The notes under the pieces are model-generated. The model had not been told where the DNA came from. It saw only the letters and a program-made list of their open reading frames with translations, and ran no database searches. Positions 1-5,959 of a stretch of 6,353 nt of DNA are shown piece by piece; position 1 is the stretch's first letter, and each line of letters starts with the position of its first letter. Location of the stretch: NCBI GenBank assembly GCA_016207365.1, contig JACQPU010000202.1, forward strand, positions 1-6,353, given 5' to 3'. The DNA comes from Ignavibacteriales bacterium (GTDB taxonomy: Bacteria; Bacteroidota; Ignavibacteria; UBA10030). The translations under genes were made by a program, and so were the position numbers.

Positions 1-3
1 CCC

Positions 4-13
4 TGAACCTTGA
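4..13 (-). repeat. 10-mer TCAAGGTTCA, copy downstream of slyD
   Basis: Exact direct copy of the 10-mer at 541-550, located 28 bp past the slyD stop codon. The two copies flank the gene in the same orientation. The rest of 1-41 is A/T-rich, with no hairpin that would make a convincing terminator. Confidence 0.4.
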
Positions 14-41
14 TCCCCTCCATTAACCAATAACTAAAAAA

Positions 42-524
42 CTAAAGTGCTCCCCCCGGCCCGAGAACATGTCCGTGACTAATCTCCTCCGCCGTGGCCT
101 GACGAACCTTTACCACCTCCAGATCAAAATTTAATGTCTTGCCGGCAAGAGGATGATTGGCATCGATGGTTACAGTGTCGTTCTCAACAGCAGTCACGGT
201 TACGATCTGACTTCCACCACTCCCACCCTCAGCCCGAAATTGCATCCCTACCTCCAACTCGTCCACACCATCAAAACGATCACGCGCAACCTTTACAACT
301 CTCTTCTCATCGCGCTCACCATAAGCGTCTGCAGGCTGAACAGAAACCATGAACTTGTCGCCGGCCAAACGGCCATCCAGGGAGTTCTCCAATCCCGGAA
401 TGATATTCCCCATGCCCTGAATATACGACAAGGGCTCGCGACCCTTCGACGTATCCAATATCTCCCCACCTTCGTCCGTTAATGTGTATTCAATCGTCAC
501 AACGCTGTTTTTTGCTATTTTCAT
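42..524 (-). CDS. slyD: SlyD-type FKBP peptidyl-prolyl cis-trans isomerase
   Basis: This 160-residue protein is a cytoplasmic prolyl isomerase and folding chaperone of the SlyD branch of the FKBPs. The split FKBP domain shows as DTS at 24-26, PLSYIQGMGNIIPGLE at 31-46, GDKF at 55-58 and PADAYGER near 64-71, with the closing strand NFDLEVVKV at 132-140. Residues 71-126 form the insert-in-flap chaperone domain, ending in the family motif NHPLAGKTL. I start at MKIAKNSVV because AGGAG lies just upstream; the ORF could extend 21 codons further, but the added residues run back into a palindrome. The C-terminus is short: HGHVLGPGGAL, where many relatives have a histidine-rich metal-binding tail. It is the last gene of the co-directional set, 189 bp after its neighbour. 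Family assignment is firm; a link to the transporter is not shown. Confidence 0.93.
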   Translation of the reverse strand: MKIAKNSVVTIEYTLTDEGGEILDTSKGREPLSYIQGMGNIIPGLENSLDGRLAGDKFMVSVQPADAYGERDEKRVVKVARDRFDGVDELEVGMQFRAEGGSGGSQIVTVTAVENDTVTIDANHPLAGKTLNFDLEVVKVRQATAEEISHGHVLGPGGAL

Positions 525-528
525 CGCT

Positions 529-533
529 CTCCT
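529..533 (-). promoter_or_regulatory. Ribosome binding site of slyD
   Basis: On the minus strand AGGAG, inside the longer purine run GAGAGGAGAG, stands four bases before the ATG at 524. It is the only clear Shine-Dalgarno site among the visible gene starts here, and it selects MKIAKN as the N-terminus over the upstream in-frame start at 587. Confidence 0.7.
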
Positions 534-540
534 CTCACTT

Positions 541-550
541 TGAACCTTGA
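541..550 (-). repeat. 10-mer TCAAGGTTCA, copy upstream of slyD
   Basis: On the minus strand this reads TCAAGGTTCA within GTTCAAGGTTCAAAG, itself a small doubled GTTCAA word. An identical 10-mer lies at 4-13 beyond the other end of slyD. It may be a remnant of a word-repeat tract; chance is not excluded. Confidence 0.4.
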
Positions 551-556
551 ACTTTT

Positions 557-612
557 CCCGAAGGCCTGCCCGCCTCAGGCAATTCAATGAGGCAGGCGGG
601 GACCCCTTCGGG
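557..612. repeat. Compound GC-rich palindrome upstream of slyD
   Basis: An outer perfect 8-bp stem (CCCGAAGG at 557-564 with CCTTCGGG at 605-612) encloses an inner 13-bp stem (CCTGCCCGCCTCA at 565-577 with TGAGGCAGGCGGG at 588-600). The inner stem has one wobble and one mismatch, a 10-base loop GGCAATTCAA and a 4-base bulge GACC at 601-604. In slyD-sense RNA it ends 32 bases before the ATG and is followed by AAAAG rather than a U run, so it does not look like an intrinsic terminator. The architecture resembles a dispersed palindromic (REP-like or MITE-like) repeat, but no second copy is present here. A 5' stabilising or attenuating RNA hairpin is the alternative. Confidence 0.75.
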
Positions 613-671
613 GGAACCCGAACTTATTTCTAACCTAACAAATCTCCAACCACATACCACAAAAAAATGGT

Positions 672-706
672 TCTCCCCACCCTCCATCTTCCACTCTCCA
701 TTCATC
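672..706. repeat. Degenerate TCCA word tract
   Basis: The plus strand reads as successive words CCCTCCA, TCTTCCA, CTCTCCA, TTCATCC (minus strand TGGAGAG, TGGAAGA, TGGAGGG). It starts just past the stop of the exported-protein gene. It is short and imperfect, and is noted because other gaps in the window carry similar but distinct word tracts. Confidence 0.35.
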
Positions 707-713
707 CCGCAAG

Positions 714-1760
714 CTACCGAAACGGGTACCCCACATATTCCGACGACCACTCACCCTCGATGATCAACAATTCCTGATACCGCTTGGCCGGATTGAAAAA
801 CAACGCACCAAGCGTCCCGTTCTGCCAGTACAAATCCAGCGCAAATGGCGAAATGCCGCGGTCGGAGCCGAAAGGACCGCTGAACCGGTCCGCGTCATAA
901 TAACGGGGGACCGGAACGTCGACCAAATCATCTCTATACCTCCAAACACCGTCAAACAACTTACCATCGCCAACGATCTCCCCCCTGCGAACCAGTGGCC
1001 AGAGACGGGCAAGCGTGGATTCCAGTTGATACGGTACCTCCCCGCGCTGATACGACGCCGGCTCCAGAACCTCCTCGATACCGCGCACAGGTCTGAACAA
1101 TAACCCGCTCCCATCATCAAAGGTATAAAGGCTGTCCCGCTGGAAGTGTACCTCACTGTCCGAATCCAACGTCCCGTAAATGCCGTGACCGTGGGACTCA
1201 ACGAAAACCGCCGCGTGCGTGCCAAAGGGACTTGGAATTCCGGCATCATCCACAGTCTGAAATTCGCCGCTCACATCAAAATCGCCGGATGTGATGCCCG
1301 AATACGAATTCACGTACACGTCGCTTGCGTAATGGGCCTGTGTCCATAAAAGCACAACCCGCCCATCCGACTTGCGAACGACAACCTGAAGATTCTCCCC
1401 GTCGTTCTCGTGCGTGTCGTGAACATAGAACGTAAACCCCGCCCAGTCACGAGGATGAAACAAATGATACGAGATGAAATAATGCGACCACGTTTCCAAC
1501 ACGGCATAATACACCGTGGGCTTGAGCTCGTACAGCTCGAAATTTTCCCAGTTGTTTTCCCCGATCAAATCGCCGTCAAAATCGATGTTCGTAATGATGT
1601 CCTGCCGGCCTTTTGTCTCATGCGTCGCGTGGTAAATATACGGGGCGTACCGGAGGGCAATGGCGTAGTGCGCGTCACGAACGGCTGGAGCACCCCTGTT
1701 CGGTTGGCGAGGCTGGTCCTGGAACGGAAGTACAAACAGAAGGATCAGGATTGCCGGCAT
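714..1760 (-). CDS. Probable exported protein, unknown function, faint Vps62/NPP1-like motifs
   Basis: I do not recognise this 348-residue protein as a named family. The N-terminus is a hydrophobic stretch (AILILLFVLPF, residues 3-13) that could be a short signal peptide, but it has no basic residues before it. The body is rich in aromatics and acidic residues and has no further membrane segment, which fits a secreted or periplasmic protein. Three spaced motifs recall the Vps62/NPP1 (necrosis-inducing-like) layout: HENDGENLQVVV at 117-128, in the place of the H-x-x-D-W-E-type motif; TQAH at 140-143, in the place of the strand ending in S-x-H; and THAAVFVESHGHGIYG at 181-196, like the P-x-V-Y-V-x-x-G-S-H segment. 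This is motif resemblance only. The gene follows permease B after 93 bp on the same strand and may share its transcript. The ATG has no Shine-Dalgarno, and an in-frame TAA lies seven codons upstream, so no earlier start is available. Confidence 0.8.
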   Translation of the reverse strand: MPAILILLFVLPFQDQPRQPNRGAPAVRDAHYAIALRYAPYIYHATHETKGRQDIITNIDFDGDLIGENNWENFELYELKPTVYYAVLETWSHYFISYHLFHPRDWAGFTFYVHDTHENDGENLQVVVRKSDGRVVLLWTQAHYASDVYVNSYSGITSGDFDVSGEFQTVDDAGIPSPFGTHAAVFVESHGHGIYGTLDSDSEVHFQRDSLYTFDDGSGLLFRPVRGIEEVLEPASYQRGEVPYQLESTLARLWPLVRRGEIVGDGKLFDGVWRYRDDLVDVPVPRYYDADRFSGPFGSDRGISPFALDLYWQNGTLGALFFNPAKRYQELLIIEGEWSSEYVGYPFR

Positions 1761-1782
1761 GGAAAACGTGCGTTTTTGTTAC

Positions 1783-1811
1783 AATCTACACAGGAGGGAA
1801 ATGAGGTGCAA
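1783..1811 (-). promoter_or_regulatory. Weak candidate promoter before the exported-protein gene
   Basis: On the minus strand TTGCAC (1811-1806) and TAGATT (1788-1783) are 17 bp apart, and the -10-like box lies 22 bp before the ATG at 1760. The matches to the sigma-70 consensus are only 3/6 and 4/6, so this is speculative. If real, the gene could be expressed separately from the permeases. Confidence 0.2.
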
Positions 1812-1853
1812 TTGGAAATGGAGGACGGAGGTCAGTTTCATCGGAGAGTAACC

Positions 1854-3095
1854 TCATTCGTATCTGAGCGACTCAACGGGATCGACGGAAGCCGCTTTTC
1901 TCGCAGGGAAAAAACCCGCCATGAGGCCAATGAGCGTGAGAATGCCCGTCGTAAGCAATGTCGTGCTTGCAGACAATATCGGACGGCCAAGGAACTGCAT
2001 CGCACCGTCATCCGCAGGAAGCATGCGAACAATCGAAACAATTCCGTACGAAATCGCCAGCCCAACGGCGCCCCCAATCGCGGCAAGGAGCAAGGCCTCA
2101 AAAACGAACTGAGCCAGAATATACCTCCGCCGCGCCCCGATTGCCATCTTGATGCCGATCTCCCGCGTCCGTTCCTTGACGTCAACATACATCACGTTGG
2201 CCACACCAACACCGGCAATGAGGAGCGTCAGAAAGCCGACAGAAAAGAGGAAAATCGACACGCCCAGGCCGATCTTGCGGCTGGTCTTCTCGTTTTCGAT
2301 GAAGTCCCAGACGAACAGCGCACGCTCGTCATCCGGACTAAACTTGTACTTTCGGCCGAGAATGCGATAGAGATCCGCCTTGACCTCGAGCTGTTTGCCT
2401 GGGTCGGTGGGACGAATAACAATGCTGTTGACAAATGTGTTGCCGTAGGATGTCTTGAAGGTGGAATGGGGAATGATCGCGCGGCGCGTGTCGGGACCGT
2501 TGTTCATGGACGTCTGGATCTTCTTCTGCATGACGCCCACCATCGTGAACGGTACACCATCAACGAGGATCGTCTTCCCGACCGGATTCTCATCCTTGAA
2601 AATCTCCTTTGCTATCACCTCTCCCAAAAACAATACACGACGCTGCAGGACCACGTCCATTTCGTTGAGGAACCGTCCTCCGCCTGCAGGGTACATGCGA
2701 CGCATTTCCTCGAAGAATGGATTCACGCCTTCGCACTCGGTCGTGACCGAATATTTCCCGTATGTGAGTGTGACGTTCTTGCGGTATTGCGGACTGATCA
2801 TATCGATTGCCGGTACGATGCGATCGAGCAGTTCGGCGTCTTCTTCAAGCAGCCTGATGCGGCGACCTTTTGGAAGTCCCTCATGAACCTTTCCCGTCTC
2901 CCCGCCGAACACGATGAGAATCCTGTCACCGGCATTGAGAAGCCCGTTCATCATCTGTGTACCCAGGCCGTCACCGAAGGAGAGCAGCAACACCACGGCC
3001 ACGGTACCCCACGTGATGGCAGCAAGCGTCAACATCGCCCGCGTGCGGTGGGCTTTCAGATCAAGAAAGAAGTCTTTGAGAAGCTCAAGCCACAT
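1854..3095 (-). CDS. MacB-type ABC transporter permease (permease B)
   Basis: A 413-residue inner-membrane permease with the MacB_PCD plus FtsX layout and no nucleotide-binding domain. TM1 is about 18-40 (MLTLAAITWGTVAVVLLLSF), followed by a large periplasmic domain of about 42-272. TM2 (about 275-303) ends in GVGVANVMY; the cytoplasmic coupling segment KERTREIGIKMAIGARR is at 307-323; TM3 is about 327-355 and TM4 about 375-396. The C-terminal signature FFPARKAASVDPVESLRYE is typical of FtsX domains. It aligns along its length with permease A, for example VPFTMVGVMQKKIQ against VPFTVIGVMQKKTQ, so the two are tandem paralogues and probably pair. I start at MWLELLKDFF, which matches permease A's MDHLRTIVTEFY; a longer ATG at 3152 sits inside a hairpin and would add 19 atypical residues. 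Neither start has a Shine-Dalgarno. Likely an exporter subunit; the substrate is unknown. Confidence 0.93.
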   Translation of the reverse strand: MWLELLKDFFLDLKAHRTRAMLTLAAITWGTVAVVLLLSFGDGLGTQMMNGLLNAGDRILIVFGGETGKVHEGLPKGRRIRLLEEDAELLDRIVPAIDMISPQYRKNVTLTYGKYSVTTECEGVNPFFEEMRRMYPAGGGRFLNEMDVVLQRRVLFLGEVIAKEIFKDENPVGKTILVDGVPFTMVGVMQKKIQTSMNNGPDTRRAIIPHSTFKTSYGNTFVNSIVIRPTDPGKQLEVKADLYRILGRKYKFSPDDERALFVWDFIENEKTSRKIGLGVSIFLFSVGFLTLLIAGVGVANVMYVDVKERTREIGIKMAIGARRRYILAQFVFEALLLAAIGGAVGLAISYGIVSIVRMLPADDGAMQFLGRPILSASTTLLTTGILTLIGLMAGFFPARKAASVDPVESLRYE

Positions 3096-3118
3096 GAGGT
3101 TGCGTTTGAAGGTCTTTG

Positions 3119-3152
3119 ATGCTGAGGATGGAATGATGGAACAACTCAGCAT
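3119..3152. repeat. 8-bp perfect hairpin before permease B
   Basis: ATGCTGAG at 3119-3126 is exactly complementary to CTCAGCAT at 3145-3152. The 18-base loop carries GATGGAATGATGGAA words. It lies in the gap between the permeases, 23 bp upstream of the chosen start of permease B, and its minus-strand 5' arm contains the alternative ATG at 3152. Confidence 0.55.
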
Positions 3153-3160
3153 AACACTGT

Positions 3161-3215
3161 TTGGAATAATGGAATCCGGGATCTATTCCAATATTCCAGT
3201 ATTCCATAATTCCAA
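3161..3215. repeat. ATTCCA word tract forming a 15-bp near-perfect hairpin
   Basis: TTGGAATAATGGAAT at 3161-3175 pairs with ATTCCATAATTCCAA at 3201-3215 with one mismatch. The 25-base loop itself holds further ATTCCA copies (ATTCCAATATTCCAGTATTCC, split across 3185-3205). The tract occupies much of the 141-bp gap between the two permease genes. No U run follows in the sense direction, so it is not a clear terminator; it could modulate the ratio of the two permeases or be a neutral repeat. Confidence 0.65.
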
Positions 3216-3236
3216 CGGGGGTTTCCATGGAGGCTC

Positions 3237-4469
3237 TCACGTTCTGAGACATTCCACCACATCCAAATTTGACGCTTTCCGCGCGGGCATGAGTCCCGCG
3301 ATAAGTCCGATAACCGTCAAGATTGCCACCGTCACAAACACCACGTCCATCGAAAGAACCGGGGCGCCGACGAACTCGCGGATCGGAACGAACTGGAGGA
3401 GCTCAATGAGACCGACTGCAATCAGAAAGCCGATCAACGAGCCAAGGCCGATGATGAAAAATGTCTCCATAAAGAACTGAAACAGAATATTCGACTTCTT
3501 CGCACCCACCGCGCGCTTGATGCCGATTTCCTTGATTCGTTCCTGCACGACAATGTACATGATGTTTGCCACACCCAGTCCCGCGACGCCGAGCGTAAAG
3601 CTTCCTATCAGGCCCATGAAAATGTTGAAACCGAGGAAGAAGTAGAAAATGAACTTATCAAAACGCGAGGTATCCCAAATCCACACGGCATCCTTGTCCG
3701 TGGGATCGAACTTGTATCGCTTGCCCAACACTGCACGGACTTTATCGTTGACCTCATCGGCGATGGTCGGATCCTTCACTTTGTAGATGATATTGTTCAG
3801 CCGCACCGCGCCAAAGACGCTGGCATACGTGGCCGAGGGAATGAATATGCGGTCCTGATCGCGGGAATTGTACGAGGAGTTTTGCGTCTTCTTCTGCATG
3901 ACGCCGATGACGGTGAACGGGACTTCGCCAATATAGACCAACCGGCCAATGGGATTCGTCTGGCCGAACAGGAAATCCTTGACCTTGTCTCCGATCACCG
4001 CAACGCGGCGACGCTGCTGCACGTCTGGCGTATTGATGAACCGGCCGCCGGGCTCAGGAATAATATTCCGCATGTCGCTGTAAATCGGAATGACACCCGC
4101 GACGAGGGGATTCAGAATGTTCTGACCGACGCGTGCAGGTACGCGCGTGGAGTACTCGGGACTGACCGCTTCGAGTTCAGGGATTTGCGAGGAGAGAAGC
4201 CTGACGTCGTCTTCATGAAAACTCATCGGCCGGCCGGTGCCAAATCCCTCCCAGGCCTTCGTCGTGCGCCCGGGAAACATGATCGCAATGCTCTCCCCGA
4301 TGCCGTGCATGTTGATGGACATCTGCTGCTTGAAGCCCACTCCGAAGGCAATGAGCACGACAATCGCCACCGTCCCCCAGATGATGCCGAACATCGTTAA
4401 GAAGGCACGGAGCTTCTGGGCTTTCAGGTCAAGGTAGAATTCGGTTACTATGGTGCGAAGGTGATCCAT
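3237..4469 (-). CDS. MacB-type ABC transporter permease (permease A)
   Basis: A 410-residue inner-membrane permease, the first of a tandem pair. It shows TM1 at about 22-44 (AFLTMFGIIWGTVAIVVLIAF), a periplasmic MacB_PCD-type domain at about 45-268, TM2 at about 273-305 ending GLGVANIMY, and the FtsX coupling loop VVQERIKEIGIKRAVGAKK at 307-325. TM3 is about 329-358 and TM4 about 372-394, and the terminal signature LMPARKASNLDVVECLRT follows. No Walker A, Walker B or LSGGQ motif is present, so ATP hydrolysis must come from a separate subunit. I start at MDHLRT, which mirrors the paralogue. A TTG at 4508 would add 13 residues (MFPISNFGFRISL) that are just translated repeat tract and are rejected. 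The preceding gene encodes the fusion protein, which points to a MacAB-like efflux role rather than LolCDE lipoprotein release. Substrate unknown. Confidence 0.94.
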   Translation of the reverse strand: MDHLRTIVTEFYLDLKAQKLRAFLTMFGIIWGTVAIVVLIAFGVGFKQQMSINMHGIGESIAIMFPGRTTKAWEGFGTGRPMSFHEDDVRLLSSQIPELEAVSPEYSTRVPARVGQNILNPLVAGVIPIYSDMRNIIPEPGGRFINTPDVQQRRRVAVIGDKVKDFLFGQTNPIGRLVYIGEVPFTVIGVMQKKTQNSSYNSRDQDRIFIPSATYASVFGAVRLNNIIYKVKDPTIADEVNDKVRAVLGKRYKFDPTDKDAVWIWDTSRFDKFIFYFFLGFNIFMGLIGSFTLGVAGLGVANIMYIVVQERIKEIGIKRAVGAKKSNILFQFFMETFFIIGLGSLIGFLIAVGLIELLQFVPIREFVGAPVLSMDVVFVTVAILTVIGLIAGLMPARKASNLDVVECLRT

Positions 4470-4472
4470 AAG

Positions 4473-4602
4473 GGAAATCCGAAATCCAAAATTCGAAATC
4501 GGAAACAAATCTGAATTTCGAAATCCGAAACAAGTCTGAATTTCTAAATCCTAAACAAGGGTGAATTTTTAGATCCGAAGCAAGGGTTGCGAAATTCGAA
4601 AA
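4473..4602. repeat. Degenerate tandem array, about 25-bp period (left arm)
   Basis: Three consecutive 25-bp units start at 4503, 4528 and 4553, each opening AAACAA and continuing through TGAATTT to an ATCC near the end. Units 1 and 2 agree at 22 of 25 positions, units 2 and 3 at 20 of 25. A decayed 23-bp unit follows at 4578-4600, and related GAAATCC/AATTCGAAATC words precede at 4473-4502. The units are contiguous with no spacers, so this is not a CRISPR array. The left edge reaches within 3 bp of the permease A start codon. Confidence 0.75.
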
Positions 4603-4608
4603 AGTCTG

Positions 4609-4656
4609 AAATTCGAAAATCTGAGACAAACTTTTCAAATTTCGATTTTCGGATTT
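4609..4656. repeat. Central inverted repeat of the array pair
   Basis: AAATTCGAAAATC at 4609-4621 matches the reverse complement of GATTTTCGGATTT at 4644-4656 at 12 of 13 positions, with a 22-base loop. It marks the dyad between the left and right repeat arms, in the gap between the fusion-protein and permease A genes. Confidence 0.6.
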
Positions 4657-4711
4657 GTTTCGAGCTTCGAATTTTGATCTTCGGATTTGTGTGGAGCTTC
4701 GGATTTCAAAT
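4648..4711. repeat. Degenerate tandem repeat, 32-bp period (right arm, inverted)
   Basis: Two adjacent 32-bp units at 4648-4679 and 4680-4711 agree at 25 of 32 positions; both open TTCGGATTTGT and contain GAGCTTCG. Their words (CGGATTTGTTTCG) are the reverse complement of those in the left arm, so the two arms form a long imperfect inverted structure. The right edge ends 8 bp before the stop codon of the fusion-protein gene. Confidence 0.65.
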
Positions 4712-4719
4712 TTCGTGCT

Positions 4720-5811
4720 TTATTCTATTTTCTTCACCGGTTTTTCCGCCACTTCATCCCCTTCCTTCAATCCCTCCACCACCTCCACATTCATTGCATC
4801 GCTCAGGCCGGTTTTGATCAGTCTTTCTTCTTCCTGCTGAGCACCGAGGGCGACTTTCACGAAGGCTGAATCGTTTCTGAATGTGACGGTCCGCTCCGGA
4901 ATCGTCAACACATCCTCTTTCTTATTAATAATGATGTTCGCGTTGGCTGAATATCCCGCGCGCAGAACGGTGTTCTTGGAAACGGGGATCAGAATCTCGA
5001 TGGGAAATACCGTGGCGTTGTCCTTCTTTTCCGCCTTGAGCCAGATCTTCCTCAACGATCCCTTAACCGTGTCGTTCGGTAATGCTCCAACTTTCAAGTC
5101 GGCCTCCATTCCTTCCTTTAATCTTCCCACGTCAATCTCATCCACCGTACCCTTGAAAATCAACCGTTCCATGTTTGCCATCTTCATGAGCACGGTGCCT
5201 TCCTGAAACGTCGTGAGCGGTGTAACGGGATCGCCAACTTCAACTGTCCGGCTCAGTACGTAGCCGCCAATCGGGGCCTTGATGATCGACTCGATTTGCG
5301 TCTCGCCGATTGTCACGCTGCCGCTTTCCATGAGAGCCAGTTTTTCGCGGGTGATCTTAAGCTGCAACGATGCCTCATCATAGCGTTGGGTGAAATCCTC
5401 GTACTCCTTTTGCGAAATGAGCTGCGATTTAAAGAGCGCTTCCTGACGGGTCTTTTCACGGGTCAGATTGTCGAAATCCACCTGCTTCAGCTCCACCTGT
5501 CGTTTCGCGTCGGCGAGTTCGAGAGGAGTCGGATCGGGTTTAACTTCCAGGAGCGGATCGCCGGCTTTGACGTACGTTCCGACGTCAGCATAAATCTTCT
5601 TCACGACGCCGGACACCTTCGATTTTACCGAGATCTCGTTCTCGGGTTCGATGGTGCCAACAGCAAGGGCTTTGTCAACGATCGTGCCGCGGGCGACTTT
5701 GACGCGCGGAAGAATCTTGTCGGCCGATTCGTTCGAACCGCCGAACAAGAAGAGGGCGACGATCACAAGCGTGACAACAGCGATCGTGGGGATGATGACT
5801 TTCTTTTTCAT
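4720..5811 (-). CDS. MacA/HlyD-type periplasmic membrane fusion protein
   Basis: A 363-residue adaptor that would link inner-membrane permeases to a TolC-like outer-membrane channel. Residues 1-25 (MKKKVIIP then a hydrophobic run to FLFGG) form an uncleaved membrane anchor; there is no lipobox cysteine. The first lipoyl half is 59-91 (ISVKSKVSGVV to GDPLLEVKP). A charged alpha-hairpin spans about 95-162, the second lipoyl half is 174-200 (SIIKAPIGGYVLSRTVEVGDPV), and beta-barrel and membrane-proximal parts follow to 363. R122, L126 and S133 in RQEALFKSQLIS reproduce the R-x3-L-x6-S spacing of the AcrA RLS motif used for TolC contact. I chose MKKK over an ATG nine codons upstream (5838) because it gives a standard anchor; neither has a strong ribosome site. 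It leads the permease pair, 188 bp after the hydrolase, and the gap may hold its promoter. Confidence 0.94.
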   Translation of the reverse strand: MKKKVIIPTIAVVTLVIVALFLFGGSNESADKILPRVKVARGTIVDKALAVGTIEPENEISVKSKVSGVVKKIYADVGTYVKAGDPLLEVKPDPTPLELADAKRQVELKQVDFDNLTREKTRQEALFKSQLISQKEYEDFTQRYDEASLQLKITREKLALMESGSVTIGETQIESIIKAPIGGYVLSRTVEVGDPVTPLTTFQEGTVLMKMANMERLIFKGTVDEIDVGRLKEGMEADLKVGALPNDTVKGSLRKIWLKAEKKDNATVFPIEILIPVSKNTVLRAGYSANANIIINKKEDVLTIPERTVTFRNDSAFVKVALGAQQEEERLIKTGLSDAMNVEVVEGLKEGDEVAEKPVKKIE

Positions 5812-5900
5812 AAAGACCCGCAGGAATGAAAGGTTCATGGAGGTTGCCGGTGTGGCGGACCGGACAGCGTGGTAGACATGTTGATTACGGCATTTGTGCA

Positions 5901-5910
5901 GAAATGTTGC
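5901..5910 (-). repeat. 10-mer GCAACATTTC, proximal copy
   Basis: First of two identical direct 10-mers in the gap upstream of the fusion-protein gene, 89 bp before its start codon. It could be one half of a spaced operator; no regulator or promoter is identified to support that. Confidence 0.35.
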
Positions 5911-5959
5911 GGCGGCGTGCCGTACAGAGTTGTGTAGAGGTTAGACTGAGAATGACACT

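Noticed and set aside
661..690. Possible intrinsic terminator: T7 run on the minus strand after the exported-protein gene
   Set aside because: The stem before the T run is only 3-4 pairs (ATGG/CCAT) with a long loop, too weak to call.
535..750. A 71-codon minus-strand frame between slyD and the exported-protein gene
   Set aside because: It overlaps the end of the exported-protein gene out of frame and translates the palindrome and word tract; no ribosome site and no domain.
1789..1851. ACAGGAGGGAA followed by ATG at 1801 on the plus strand, opening a 16-codon frame
   Set aside because: The Shine-Dalgarno is only 3 bases from the ATG, the frame is tiny, nothing on the plus strand follows it, and the AG-rich match belongs to a GGA word tract.
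1410..3119. A 569-codon open frame on the plus strand, the longest in the window
   Set aside because: It lies antisense to permease B and part of the exported-protein gene, is rich in Arg and His with no recognisable domain, and the minus-strand genes there have clear family motifs. It is a shadow frame.
4503..4600. CRISPR-like repeats with about 25-bp spacing
   Set aside because: Units are contiguous and degenerate, with no unique spacers between identical repeats and no cas genes.
4429..4869. Several short frames on both strands rich in FEFRISDF-like words
   Set aside because: They are translations of the degenerate AAATCCGAA repeat arrays or shadows of the fusion-protein end, with no family features.
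5812..5838. Nine-codon N-terminal extension of the fusion protein from the ATG at 5838
   Set aside because: It has no better ribosome site and would place extra residues before a standard MKKK membrane anchor.
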